Positions 1 through 11,086 of a DNA stretch of 64,000 nucleotides are shown piece after piece; within the stretch, counting starts at the first letter, position 1; every line of letters starts with the position of its first letter. Below the pieces are notes generated by a model. The model had not been told where the DNA came from. It did not search any database and saw only the letters and a program-made list of their open reading frames with translations. A program made the position numbers and the translations under genes. The DNA is from Grammothele lineata (lineage: Eukaryota; Basidiomycota; Agaricomycetes; Polyporales; Polyporaceae): positions 1 through 64,000 of the forward strand of contig NDFF03000034.1 in the NCBI GenBank assembly GCA_002150815.3, in the 5' to 3' direction.

Positions 1-651
1 GGCGCGGGGGGTCGACTTCGCGTCGCGCGAGCGCGAGCCGTGCGCGTAGAGCGCGGAGGTGTGGCCGGGGTCGAGGCTGCGGCGCGACTCCTCGTCCTCG
101 AGAGTGCTGACGACGTCGGCAATCTTGAGCTCGCCCTGGGCGGTGGAGAGCGTCGTGGCGACGTTCATCCAGTCGGGGTGGAGGTTGAAGATGAGAACGT
201 CGACGATATCTTCGTCCTTGAGGCTGACACCGATGGCGCGGAGGCGGGCGGCGATGTCGAGGACGCGCGAGGTGTACTCGCGGATGGGCGCGGAGGAGTC
301 CTGCTGGGTGCCGTAGAGCTGGCGCTTGAGGGCGATCCGGTTGGCGCGGGAGTTCTTCTGGTACTGTGCCTGGAGCGCAGCCCACGCGGCGGGGCCAGTC
401 TTCGCGTCGCGGATGTAGACGTACTGCGACGGGTCGACTGAGAGGCCGATGACGGTCAGGCCGATCTCGGAGAGGCGGTCCCATTCGGCGGCGCGGTCGC
501 GGGTGTTCGGGCGCTCTTCGGTGCCATTGACAACGGAGAGGGCTCCGAGTAAGCGGAGGACGGCGGAGGCGCCAAACTTCCAGTTGTAGTAGTTGGGGCC
601 GGTAAGCTTCTCGATGGAGGCGACGAGCGACGGCGAGATGTGGTGGGTACT
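1..651 (-). mobile_element. Ty1/copia-type retrotransposon gag, 5' part, truncated by window edge
   Basis: Read on the minus strand, 651..1 is one open frame that begins SerThrHisHisIleSerPro, continues through SIEKLTGPNYYNWKFGASA and ends at the window edge. The LTGxNYxxWK block followed by a helical domain with WAALQAQYQKNSRANRIALKRQ is the classic copia gag (DUF4219 then UBN2) arrangement. Later text includes LKDEDIVDVLIFNLHPDWMN, also typical of copia gag. Protease, integrase and RT would lie to the left, outside the window. There is no ATG in this frame: the codon just before the first Ser is TAG (652-654), preceded by TTTGTC, so either an intron ends here or the start codon has been lost. 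I could not recognise an LTR or primer-binding site to the right. Identification is firm; intactness is unknown. Confidence 0.85.
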
Positions 652-654
652 CTA

Positions 655-1244
655 GACAAACCACATGGTAAGGGACATGAATTGAGACCGGAATGCGATA
701 GGAACCAGGGAGTGACTAAGCAAAGTATTGCGCGAGAATTGCGCATGTATCTACTAACGAGTCCGATGCGTCCGATATCACAACATATATGTGCTTTCAA
801 CTACACTCAGAACATATCATCGGTGTCTTCGGCCCTGTTCGCCTAGGGTAGAGGCTGCGAACATCCCGTGAGGACATCTGGTACTCTACGTGACCCTTTT
901 AGGTAGCGATACCGTGACTTGGCCGACTCGGCGTGACCTGGCACCCGACTTGACCTGGCAGGTCAAAAGTCCAAGTCGTGACTTGGAGTTTGACCCGGAT
1001 CAAGTCGGCCAGGTCACGCCAGGTCACGCCAAGCCAAGTCTGCGCAACACTAGGCACAAGAGCCTGTTATAGTTCTCATTAGCGAAAGCGCAAAGGTCCT
1101 AATACCTCGCCAGTAAGAGCCGAGGGGGCGTGTTCTACCAGTCACGTGGACGTTACACTTGCCGCGTCACTCTCCTTCTGCTGGCCGGAAGAGCCGGAAG
1201 CCCTGCGCCGCGCACACTCCAGAGCTCACTCTCCTCCTCACGCG
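655..1244. repeat. Gene-free stretch with a cluster of short inverted and direct repeats (about 905-1045)
   Basis: No gene is supported here. Between about 905 and 1045 the sequence is built from repeats of GTGACTTGG, CCAAGTC, GACTTGACCTGG, CCAGGTCA and GGTCACGCCA in both orientations, including two back-to-back copies of CCAGGTCACG. Such palindromic words suggest the terminal part of a DNA transposon, a MITE, or the remains of the LTR of the adjacent copia element. I could not define ends or target-site duplications. Confidence 0.5.
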
Positions 1245-1575
1245 ATGGCGGCCAAGGCAAAAGCGAAGTCAGTCCCCTCCACTCCCCTCCCATCCTTCGT
1301 AGTCCGGGTAGTCTCTGACGCACGTCCGAAACCTCAGGACGCTCATCGTCCGCATGATCTCCACCGCCCAGACGGGCTACTTCTACACCACGCAGCGGCT
1401 GAGGGCGGGCCCCAAGCTCGCCGCGGTCAAGTACGACCCCCGAGGTGCGTCTCCCCCTCTCTGTCCTTGGCTGCTCTCTCGAAAGCGCGATGGGAGCTGA
1501 TGCGCGTGGTGTGGCGCGTTTCCAGTGAAGAGCAGGGTGCTGTTCGTGGAGAGCAAGAAGACGGGCAAGAAATAG
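1245..1575 (+). CDS. mrpl33: Mitochondrial ribosomal protein bL33m
   Basis: Three exons (1245-1267, 1338-1444, 1526-1575; introns with GT-AG ends) sum to 180 nt and encode 59 residues. The product starts MAAKAKAKTLIVRMISTAQ, contains TGYFYTTQRLRAGPKLAAVK and ends RVLFVESKKTGKK. This is the bL33 fold and length (bacterial L33 is about 50-55 residues). The TGxFYTT motif and the KLxxxKYDPxV strand are the family signature. The lysine-rich start is short but may serve for mitochondrial import. The Cys knuckle found in some bacterial L33 forms is absent, as is usual for the mitochondrial type. The protein would sit at the large-subunit E site of the mitoribosome. The gene is very short and split, so it is easily missed by gene finders. 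Confidence 0.93.
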
Positions 1576-2273
1576 ACGGCGAGGCCCTCCTGGTATACCT
1601 TCGCCTTTCCCGCCCACCCACCAACACACAGCCCTCTACCTCTGCCTCGCGCTCTTTGGAGCCGACTCGGTATCTCAAACGCAAGCCAGCAAAGCACTCC
1701 TATTGCAGGATGCTCAGGACGGAAACACCGGTGTACCCTACCCCCACATGTCGTAATGCGGCGAGATGTACGCGTAGAGAATTTGGTTTAATGCAGGTGT
1801 GATCTCCCGTCTTTGCTTTCATGCGTCTCTGCATCTCGGGATACCCCTCTCCCTTCGTACGTGCGACATGGGAAGGAAACGAAAACATTCTGGGGAGAAG
1901 TCATGGAATACCGAAGGGCGGACGCGTTCAGAATGCGAGATGCTTGCCGCGGTCGATGCGCATCATCCACAGGCTGGCTCTCAAGGATCCTCAACTGGCT
2001 TAGAGATGGCGCAGTGGGGGACAACGGGCCGCCTCGGGCAGAACCCTCTACGGTGAGCGTCCAACATTTACGGACAAGTGGTTCTAACGCCGTCATCGCG
2101 CGAGTCCATGGGCCCCCGGAGGACGTCCTGCAATATAGTTGAGCATGAATCAGCGTGCCCGAGCCCCTTCGCTCGCTCAGTCGAACACCGAAGGCGCGCC
2201 TCTCGGTCGACTGTCGGGAATTCAAGTAGGGACTGGCGACGTCCGGTCCTCGAATTCACCGGGAGTCTCGACG
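1576..2273. other. Intergenic region, no gene seen
   Basis: Spacer between bL33m and the GST gene. It has several short open frames on both strands but none with a recognisable protein, consistent codon use or splice structure. The right end holds the GST promoter. Confidence 0.5.
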
Positions 2274-2280
2274 TATAAAA
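2274..2280 (+). promoter_or_regulatory. TATA box of the GST gene
   Basis: TATAAAA lies 62-68 bases upstream of the GST start codon at 2342, a usual spacing for basidiomycete TATA promoters. Confidence 0.6.
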
Positions 2281-2341
2281 TGCGAAAGGGAACATACCAT
2301 GCTCGCAAGCTAGAATCTCGTCCCCCGGCCGTACTCACCCC

Positions 2342-3266
2342 ATGCCAGACCTGGACCCCATCATCTTCTACGACATCCCCAGCTCCGCATCTGACCAGGC
2401 CAAAGCCTGGTCGCCCAACACCTGGAAGACCCGGTTAGCCCCCTCTTCCCCCTTCCGACGTGTCACTGACGCCTACCCGCCTTAGGCTCTGCCTGAACAT
2501 CAAACACATCCCCTACCGCACCATCTGGGCCGAGTCCCCCGACATCCCCTCCCTCTACGCCTCCCTCAACCTCCCCCCTCTCCCCTCCTCGTCCCCGCCG
2601 TCCTCGTCCCCGTCCAGCGCGTACACCCTCCCCGCCATCCTCGACCCGAACCCCTCCCCCCCGCTCGCGATCGCAGACTCGGCCCAGATCGCGCGGTACC
2701 TCGACGTTGCTTATCCCTCTCTAGGACCTAGGCTCATCCCACCAGTCACAGACGCACTCCAAGCCGCCACCATCTCCGCCCTCCGCGTTCCCTTCCTCAC
2801 ACGCATGCTCCCCCTCGGGCTCGCGCAGACTTGTGCCCTCCTCCCGGCGCGCACGGCTGCGCGGTTCCGCGCCACGCACGAAGCGAGGGCGCAATGGGAG
2901 GGAGGCCTGGGGAGGCTGGAGGAGGTCGCCCCGCCCGGGAGCGAGAGACGGGGGGAGCATTGGGTGGGGCTGAGGGAGGGGTTCGGGAGGGTGCGGGGGT
3001 GGTTCGTCTCGCCCGGAGATGAGCGGGACGGAAGCGAGCCCGGGGAGACTGTACAGTCCGAAGAGAACCTATTCTTCATGGGCTCAGAAATCTGCTTCGC
3101 AGACATCACCCTCGCCGCGCACTTGATCTGGTTCCGGCGGGTGCTGGGGGAGGAGAGCGAGGAGTGGCGGGCGATGATGGAGTGGGACGGGGGGAGGGGG
3201 GCGAGGTTCGTGGATGCGTTTAGGGAGTATGAGGGGGTTGATGAGGGGAGTGAATACGTGCCTTGA
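2342..3266 (+). CDS. Glutathione S-transferase, etherase-like (fungal GSTE class)
   Basis: Exon 1 is 2342-2433 and exon 2 is 2486-3266, joined across a 52 bp intron to give 290 residues. The N-terminus, MPDLDPIIFYDIPS then AWSPNTWKTRLCLNIKHIPYRT, is the thioredoxin-like half: the SPNTWKTR segment carries the catalytic Ser/Asn region, and the helix after it ends in YRT, as in LigE-type etherases and their fungal relatives. TLPAILDPN supplies the cis-Pro loop, and IADSAQIARYLD contacts the glutathione gamma-glutamyl group (Asp-Ser pair). The C-terminal all-helical domain includes FADITLAAHLIWFRRV. Such enzymes conjugate glutathione to, or cleave ethers in, phenolic compounds and often act in wood-extractive detoxification. 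A low-complexity Pro/Ser insert lies at about residues 55-70. Substrate is not predictable. Confidence 0.85.
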
Positions 3267-3931
3267 GTGGGTTTTGTAGTTGGGGATGATATCCACGGAA
3301 TGCACTGCGAATACCTTCGTATATGCGGATGAACCGACCGAATCCACACCTGCTCAACGACAACACGACCACAAACAGGCCTCAGCCACATAAGATATTC
3401 AGTTCAGTTCAGTTCAGTTCAGTTCAGATGTTCGGTGATCAGGAAAGGGGCGGGTAAGGCGTAGGCTCGCTCGAAACACTGGGTACAGATGTACAGTATA
3501 GATATGTGCACATGCAGTAAGTATCTACTACAGACGACAGACAACAGACGGTATTGCAACGTTAACGGGGGGAGGGGAGGCTGGAGCAGGCGCGAGATCA
3601 TGGTGGACGGTGGACGGATGATATGCGGACAGAGCACGGATTGGGAGTTGGGGCGGGGAGGATTAATTAGGTTAGGGGAGGGACGAGCACGGTATGTGGG
3701 TGGGGAGGGGCGGGGGAGACGGCGATGGTGAAGATGGGGGTGCGGATGGGGCGTACGGGGCAGGCGTGAGTGTTTCTGACGAGAGGGATGGGGCAGATGG
3801 GAGGGGATATGCACAGGGAGGAGCCACCGCCGACGCGGCCCGCACGGGGGCAGCAGCCAAGACCACGACAGCAGCAGCGCTCACCAACGTCAATACGTAT
3901 CATCAACGTTCGCTCTCTTTTTCTTCCTCGC
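3267..3931. repeat. Convergent 3' regions with a TTCAG microsatellite (about 3399-3427)
   Basis: The stretch separates the convergent GST and SH3-protein genes. At about 3399-3427 the pentamer TTCAG is repeated about six times in tandem. The rest looks like untranslated sequence. The long open frames that run rightward from here are antisense shadows of the SH3 gene. Confidence 0.55.
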
Positions 3932-5602
3932 TCAGTCGGCCTCGACGAGCTCGAGGTAGCTCTCGGGCACGAGCGCGTGTCCCCCAGGGGCGCCCTCCTT
4001 CTCGACGACCGCCCAGCCGACACCGCCGCCGCGCCCGACGACGCGCACGACCTGCTCCTCCTCGAGCGCCATCTCCGCCGTGCCCTCCGGCTCGAACGCG
4101 TACAGCGCGCGATACAGGCCCGGCACGAGCGGCTCCTCGTCCCCGCCCTCCGCGTCCTCGTACGCGCCCTCGTCTTCGTCTTCGTCCTCATCGTCGTCAT
4201 CATCCTCTACCGCGCCCTCACCCTCGCCCGCGCTGAAATTCCTCTCAAAGTCCGTACGCGACGGCCCCCCTTCCTGTTGCTGCTGCTGCTGCGCGTCCCA
4301 GCTAAACCGGCTACTAAGCGTGTTCCAGCGGTACGCGCCCCACCCGCCCCCACCGTCCGCGCCCTCGGACTCGAGGTCGTCCGCCTGGGACGAGCCCGCA
4401 GACGACGCGGACGCGGCGGAGAGCGTCGACCACCTCCTCCTCGGGCGGTTCGCGCGGGGGACGTCCGGGCCCGCGCCCGTGTGCCGCTCGTCGTGCGGGG
4501 GGAAGGCGAAGTCGCGGATCTTGGACAGCAGCCCGCGCGGTTTCTGCTGCTGCTGCGCCGCTCCTGCTGCTGCGGCTGTGGAGGGGGAGACGACGGTCGC
4601 GGTCGCGGTGGAGGACGAGGAGGGCTCTGGCTCGTGCGAGGCCGCCTGGAAGAGGGAGGAGGCCTTGGACTGGCGGCGCGAGCGGGCGTAGGAGGAGTGC
4701 CTCGAGAGCGCGGCGGACGCCCGGCGGGAGAGGGCGGGGCTCGGGGGCGCGGGGCGGGAGGACGTGAGCGAGTCCCGGGCGCCGGCGTGGGCGGCGAGGG
4801 CGGCTGCGGCAGCGTGGAGGGAGACGGCGGCGGGAGGCCCGCCGGCTGCGTCTGGCGGGGGGTCGGGGAGGGAGATCTGGGTGGTGGGGGTCTTGACCTC
4901 GAAGACGGAGCCCGGGGTGGGCGTGGTGGGGGATGCGGCGGCGGTGGTGACGGACAGCGAGGGGCCTGCTGGGGGCTGCTGCGCGGCGGGGAGGGGGGCG
5001 GCGGGGGGCGACGGGGAGGTCGCGGTGGGGGTGGTCGCGCCGTCTGCGGTGGAGGGCATGGCGTGGTCGTGGTCGCGGTCGCGGGGGGAGAGGGCTCGCG
5101 CGGGGACGGGGCGGACGGCGAACTCGTGTGCGCCGAGGCGGGGCGGGGGGGAGAAGGGCGAGCCTGGGGAGGGGAAGGGAGAGGTAGACGCTCTGTCGAC
5201 CGGGAGGCTGAGGCGCAAATCTGGCGGGGCGAAGGGCGAAGGGGCGATGGCAAGGAGAGGCAGCGGTTGGGCAGCGGTGGGGCAGCGTTTGGGCAGCGGC
5301 GACCGGCCAACGGCGAATTCGAACGCGCACGACCGTCAGTCACGGACAACCGCGGGCGGGACGGGAACGCAGCGGGACAACAAAATAAGCTCGGCCGCCC
5401 ACACGCAAGACAAGGACAAGGGCGGGCCCGCGCACGCACCAGCACTCTCCGCCGTCGCTGCAGACGCCATCGCGGGCGGCGCCGACGTCGTCTTCGGGGG
5501 GCGCGGGCTCGGGGGGCGCCGCGGCTGCTCGTCGAGGTTGGCGATGAGGAGCGTCTTGACGACGTGCCAGGCCTCCCCCGCCCACACGTACGCCCAATTC
5601 AA
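3932..5602 (-). CDS. SH3-domain protein with long disordered middle
   Basis: Exon 1 (5602-5440) encodes MNWAYVWAGEAWHVVKTLLI and onward; a 219 bp intron (5439-5221) joins to exon 2 (5220-3932), giving 483 residues in an unbroken frame. The last 60 residues are an SH3 domain: ALYAFEPEGTAEMALEEEQ (ALYxF, acidic RT loop), then GWAVVEKE (the conserved Trp) and ALVPESYLELV (ALYDY/PxxY-like end). The middle is low complexity: Ala/Pro/Ser-rich with many SR/RRS sites, two glutamine runs and an acidic Asp/Glu run just before the SH3. The architecture suggests an adaptor for cortical actin, MAPK or polarity signalling, but no second domain is visible and the partner is unknown. GC content is very high, which creates long antisense open frames over the same region. 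Confidence 0.82.
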
Positions 5603-7223
5603 GCTCCGATCCCGCCTTTGCTATGGCAATCTAAACTCAGAATCAGCTTTTCCAGACGCCAGAACCCGATAAGCACCTTGTCTGCGAAAATCGACCACAA
5701 ACTGCCCATCCTCCGACTCGCGGGTCTTCGTCTCGCTCGACCTTGGTCTTGCTCCGTGGACCGTGGAAGACAGGCAACCGTCATCTCCCTTGTGCTGGCG
5801 TTTTCAAGCCTGCGGAGCTGGGCCTCGTCGCGGCCACGGGGTTGTCGTGAGGTCAGGAGGGACGTGGTCTAGGCTCTCGAAGCTGCTCAGTATGTGGTCG
5901 ATGTGTATGCTCGTACCTCCAATTTAGTGCCGCCATTGCAGAATCGTTGTGAGAGGTATGGAGGAGGTTTGGTGGCCGTTTGAGAGAGCCCCGGGCAAGT
6001 AATGTATCCCGGGACACTTCGGCTTGTGTTCAGGATATCAGTGCGCCCATGCAGTTATTCATTTGATGCCTCGGCAAGAACAGCTCCGGTAGGGTCCTTC
6101 TAAGAACACGGTAAGTTTTGTAATCTGAAAGTCTCTCAGTGCTCATCTCATCGACTGTAGTCTGTCCGAAGACGCGTATGCCGTGCGGACACTCAGCTGT
6201 CAATCGGACAAAGGCGGCTGCACCGTCATACGATCCATCCTCTCAAGCCGGCGGCAAGCCTCATAGGAACAATCCACTCCACCTCCCAACTTCTAGCTCC
6301 TCGCGACCACGCGGATCCACTCGCGCGAGGCTTGCCCCAAGCCTCAAACATATGTCTCAAAGCTCGTCCGCATCACATCTCCGTACGTCTCGATTGGTCT
6401 CACCGGGATGTCCGAGCACCAGCTGACCCCCATTCACTCAAAGTTCGCCATCGTGCCCCGCAGAGAGCATAATTCCTCGGTCTGTCGTTGGACGGCACGT
6501 ATCTGCCCTTCATCTTGGCGAGTCGGCACTCCGGCCGGCATATACGCAACGCTCTCCTTGCCACATGCTCTTCAGAGTCCAACGCCGCCTCGGAAGAGCC
6601 CCCAAGTCCAACTGTCGATAAGATACGATCCCGAGAGATACCCAGAACGGCAAGCGCGGTGCGTACACATGTGTCTTCGGAACGAGGACACAACTGAATC
6701 ACTCAGTCACTCCTCGCAGAAGCGGGCGGAAGCTGTGCCAAGAGCTGTGCCAAGATGACCTGGGCCGACCGTTTGTGGATGCCGCGTCTCTGCTGCGGTG
6801 CTCGTCCAGTGCTCCTGCGCAGTACGAAAATACCGCAGGGGCTCTAAAATTGGCGCAACGGCTGCGTTAACCACCTAGTACGCTTGCCGACGCCGGTCAA
6901 TGACCTCCCGGTTGGTTTCTTTCCCAACGAAATCCCCTTACGCAGGTCTCTGCGCTCCCCAAAGTATTCGATATGTAGGGTGATGTCAGAAGGTACCTAG
7001 CCCGGAGCAACATACGCCCCACCACATGAACGGTATGTCTATCTTTCTCCGAAGCGGCCTTGCCCCTTCTCACGCATGGCAGCCTCGAACACGTGCCCGC
7101 CCCCCCCCCTATAGGCGTCAGCCGCCCCATCCACCTACCCTCGAGTCCGGGCGCAATTCCTCTAGTCAGCCCCGCGGCTGGGGAGCCGCATGTATCCCGG
7201 TCTTGGCGGACTGAGCGGGGAGG
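5603..7223. other. 1.6 kb region without a supportable gene
   Basis: Many short frames occur on both strands but none shows family motifs or a consistent exon chain. The sequence has lower GC than the flanking genes. It may hold regulatory DNA of the divergent SH3 and metalloprotease genes, or a decayed element. Confidence 0.45.
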
Positions 7224-7229
7224 TATAAA
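7224..7229 (+). promoter_or_regulatory. TATA box of the M35 protease gene
   Basis: TATAAA in a GGTATAAAGG context lies about 62 bases upstream of the start codon at 7291. Confidence 0.6.
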
Positions 7230-7290
7230 GGCTCGAAGTCGGGGACGGGGGCGAACCTCACTGGACTCACAGACGACAGACAGCCTGACC

Positions 7291-8847
7291 ATGTTCGCCC
7301 TCGCCCTCGTCACCCTCGGCCTCTCCGCCGCGCTCTCGTTCGCCACCCCGGCCAAACGCGCCCCCGCGCTCGAGGTGTCGCTCTCCGGTTCGTCCCTTCT
7401 CTCCAGCTTATCCTCCTCCACTCGCTAACCCCCGTCTGACCCCGCTCCCCTGCCCCCTACAGCCCCACCCTCAGTCGCATCCATCTCCGACCTCAAAATC
7501 ACCGCCTCCATAACCAACCCTAGCTCCCTCCCGCTCAAAGTCCTCAAGTACGGCACGGTGCTCGACGGCGACCTGCCCACGCGCTCCTTCACCGTCTCCC
7601 GGGACGGCGTCGAGGCGCCGTTCACGGGCGTGCAGCTCCAGGTGGACCTCGCGCGCGCGGACGCGGACGAGGGGGCGTTTGTCGTGATTCGAGGGGGGGA
7701 GACGGTCGTTGTTGAGCATGACGGTGAGCACCTCGCCTCCCCCCGTCTCTATTGGTGAGCATATGAGGCTGACGAAGGGAACTGGTAGTCGCGCCCCTGT
7801 ACGACTTCGCGTCGCTCGGCACGGGCACGTTCGACTTTACGCCCATCTCGACTTTCCAAATCATCGACTCCTCCACCTCCTCCGCCTCGGGTGAAGTGGA
7901 GTTCGCGCCCCCAAACGCATACAAGATAACCCCAAGCCCGAGTATCACCGTGCACGTCCAGACGGACGTCGCGAAGCGCGAGGTGAAGGCGCTCGAGAAG
8001 CGCGCGCGGGTGTCGTGCTCGAGCTCGAGCATGGCGAGTTTCATTTCTTCCAGGTGCGTCTCTGGTTCGGGTGTAGGGTAAAGGGGATGAGGGGAGGCTG
8101 ACACGTGAGATGGGTAGTTACACGGAGGGCAAGAGCCTCGCGTCGATCGCGTCGAGCTATATCGCGAGTAATGGTGCGGATTCGCTTTTCCGGTCGTACT
8201 TTGGCTCCAGCTCTGTGAGTCCCTCTACTTTCATATGGATGCGTCGTCGCTCACTGCGTGCCTACCCGATAGACGACGACGGTCCGTAACGTCTTCAACG
8301 TGAGTACCCTCCCTTGTCCACGAGAGGCAGAGGCTGACGCCCTCGCACAGAACGTCGCGAACGAGAACTCGAGCTCGCGCACGCTCAACTGCAACGACCC
8401 CTACGGCGCCTGCAAGAGTGGGGTAATCGCCTACACCTACGTCTCCGGTTCAAACAACATCTAGTGCGTTCCCCCTCCTCCCTCTCCCCTCCTCCCTTCC
8501 CTACCCCAACAGCGGGCTGACAATTCCTGGCACACAGCTTCTGCAGCATCTTCTACAACGAAGTCGCGAGCTCGCGCCTCTGCAGCGGGACGAGCGTCGC
8601 GAGCCGGAATGTGCGCGGGGGCACGACCCTGCACGAGCTCACGCACGCCACGTCGGGCACGACCGACGTCGGGTACGGGTGCTCGTACGACATGAGCTTG
8701 GGCGCGTCGTCCCCGAGCTCGGCGGTGCGGAATGCGGATAACTATAACGTGCGTTCTCCAAGTTTGCTGAGGGATTGATAGGGGGGATGAGGCTGATGTG
8801 GGGTATAGTGTTTCGCTACGCAGGTATACCAGAACACGCAATGCTGA
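7291..8847 (+). CDS. Secreted M35 metalloendopeptidase (peptidyl-Lys / deuterolysin type)
   Basis: Eight exons (7291-7387, 7463-7723, 7789-8053, 8118-8214, 8273-8299, 8351-8463, 8538-8748, 8809-8847) sum to 1110 nt, 369 residues. A signal peptide opens the protein (MFALALVTLGLSAALSFATP), followed by KR. The propeptide runs to about residue 205 and contains LKITASITNPSSLPLKVLKYGT and, near its end, EKRARV, a likely kexin cut. The mature domain is aspzincin: TTLHELTHATSGTTD gives the HExxH zinc ligands and the GTxxD aspartate third ligand, and six or more Cys can pair (SCSS, LNCND, GACK, FCSIF, RLCSG, GYGCS, NCFAT, TQC). The short mature length and the ending CFATQVYQNTQC match basidiomycete peptidyl-Lys metalloendopeptidases. 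Cleavage before Lys is inferred from the family, not shown. Confidence 0.92.
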
Positions 8848-9109
8848 GAAGTGAGTGCTGGAGAGCCGGCATGGCGCTCGAGTACTGGCGAACGGCGAAC
8901 GGATATCGAATACGGTCAAACAGCCACGTGCTGAAATGAAGTCATGTCTACAACTTCAAGGGAGATCGAAACTCCCACCAAGTTTATCCGCAATGTTGAA
9001 ATGCCAGAAATACATCTTTGTTGTACCGCTACGTCCGAGATCGCGGTTGAACGCTTCTGTCTATCTTAGCTTATCCTTTCCCCCGTTATCGGCCCTCTAA
9101 TAGGCGAGC

Positions 9110-10386
9110 TCAGCTGAAGTACGTCGGGAGGACGTACGCCAGCTTCTTCAGGTGCTCCTCGTTCTGCTTCTCGGGGCGGGGCATGATCGAGAACTTCATG
9201 GAGCCTACCTCCTCCGTGAGGATGTCGCCCTCGGCGGCGGCAGCGTGGAGGTCCTCGAGCACGGTCGCGGCGACGAGCTTCGAGAGCTTTGAGTTGAGAT
9301 GGAGCGTCTTGAACACTTCGGCGGCCGTGACGGGCTCCTCGTTCTCGCGCCACGAGTCGTAATCGGTCACAGTCGCGACCAGGGCATAACTGTACATGAT
9401 CGTCAGCGTATGTTCGTGAGCATCAACGAAGAATTTTACCTGAGCTCCGCTTCGCGCGCAAGCTTCGCCTCAGGGAGGACACTCATGTTGATGATGTCCC
9501 CGCCCCACATGCGGTACATCTTGCTCTCCGCCCGGGTCGAGAACTGCGGGCCCTCCATGCACACAATACACTTGCCCGAGTGCATCTTCGGCGCGTACCC
9601 CCTCGCCGCACGCTCTCCCTCCTCCGCGCCCTTGAGCACCGCATCGACACGAGTCTCGAGCCACGCCACGAGCTTATTCGCAAACGGGTCCCCAAACGCC
9701 GCATGCGCAACGACGCTCGTGCCCTCAAAGAAGCTCGCGGGGCGCACGCCCTTGGTGCGGTCGATGATCTGCGAGGGGAGCACGAAGTCGCCCGGGGCGA
9801 GCTCCTCGCGGAGGGAGCCGACGGCGGAGAACGCGAGCACGGCGCGCACGCCGAGCGACTTGAGCGCGGCGATGTTCGCCTGGCCGGGCACGGCGGAGGG
9901 CGCGATGGTGTGCCCGACGCCGTGCCGCGCGAGGAAGGCGATTTTGGTGCCAGAGGGAAGGGCGCAGATGGCAATCGGGGAGCTGGGGAAGCCCCAGGGC
10001 TGAAGAGAGGGCAGGGTGAGCACGTCGTGGACTTTTGGGAGAGGAGGATCAGTCGGGATCTCACTGTTTCTGGGTTTACGTGCTTGCTAGAGCTCTGCAT
10101 TAGCGCTGAATTGTATGCGCGCGAAAATGAGACTCACATGAACGTCAAGTTGTCCAGTTGGTACAACCCGCTCCCACCGATGACGCCAACAAGAACTGAT
10201 GTCTACGTGAGTATCACAATCGAAAACAACCAGAGTAGAAAAAGTGAACATAGCAAGCAGTGCGCTCTGATGTGCAAACACTTTGCCGGATACAATCGTG
10301 ATGTGGAGAACACGCGAAGAAAAATGCAGGCGATAGACCTCGATGTGAAAATCGCGCTCACCGTTCTCAGAGCCTTCTGTACTCAT
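9110..10386 (-). CDS. MTAP: S-methyl-5'-thioadenosine phosphorylase
   Basis: Four exons (10386-10362, 10195-10138, 10069-9440, 9389-9110) sum to 993 nt, 330 residues. Exon 1 codes MSTEGSEN; exon 2 supplies the phosphate loop [15 protein letters not shown]. Later motifs are [78 protein letters not shown] and TVTDYDSW. The TDYDxW motif with two Asp residues marks MTA phosphorylase rather than purine nucleoside phosphorylase. It splits methylthioadenosine to adenine and methylthioribose-1-phosphate in the methionine salvage pathway. The region between the P-loop and FLARHG (about 30 residues, rich in Pro) is longer than in the human enzyme. It is convergent with the M35 gene, with a spacer of about 260 bp. 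Confidence 0.93.
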
Positions 10387-11086
10387 GTCGACAGAAACAA
10401 TTCGTCTTGGCCGGAGAGTGCGTACTGCGGAAGAATGGAAGGAGATTGGCCGACACTGCAAGCTCGCCCTTCGATGGCAGGATGATGCTGACGTGATGAT
10501 ACGGCCTACGCCAAATTTATTGACGCCCGATTGGGCGGCTTGCCGCCATACGTGCATGATCACCGTGACAATCGCAGCCTCGGCCCGGGCTTACTGGTTA
10601 TCGCGACTCCCCTACCGTCGACGAGGATGTTCTCTGCAGCTACGTATACGATATAGCTTAGAGCAATCTGGTTTCCGTAAATACGCTTTCGAACCGTACG
10701 ATGCCGTAGTACTACTAATTGTACCGCCTCGGCTGCATGTCGCCAGTTACGTAGCACGTGTCGTGATATCACGTGGAGAAGACTCTGCTTAAGCGCGCTC
10801 AGGAATTTCTTTATGCCGCCCGAGCCTTCAGTACTAAGTACGGTTCTGCTGGCCCCTATAACGTTCACCTCTCTCACTCTCACCCCGTCCCCCCCAAATG
10901 GTGGGTCCATTATCTGTAAATATTCCGTTTGCCTCTCATTCTCGAGTACAAGGTGGTAACCAATCGGCCAAATTAATCGTCGATTAAGTCTTCTAGCGGA
11001 GCTGTGTGAGTAAACGACTATCTCGCGTATGTCAAGGGATGCGTAACTTCCACGTAGAAACCCTAACCAATCTTTACTATGCAGGG
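10387..11086. other. Intergenic region, no gene seen
   Basis: About 700 bp between the divergently transcribed MTA phosphorylase and the first MYND gene. It is AT-richer than its flanks. No gene, repeat or clear promoter motif could be supported. Confidence 0.45.

Noticed and set aside
3770..5872. A 700-codon plus-strand open frame
   Set aside because: It runs antisense to the SH3 gene, is Arg/Gly-rich from GC bias, has no domain, and ignores the supported intron. It is a shadow.
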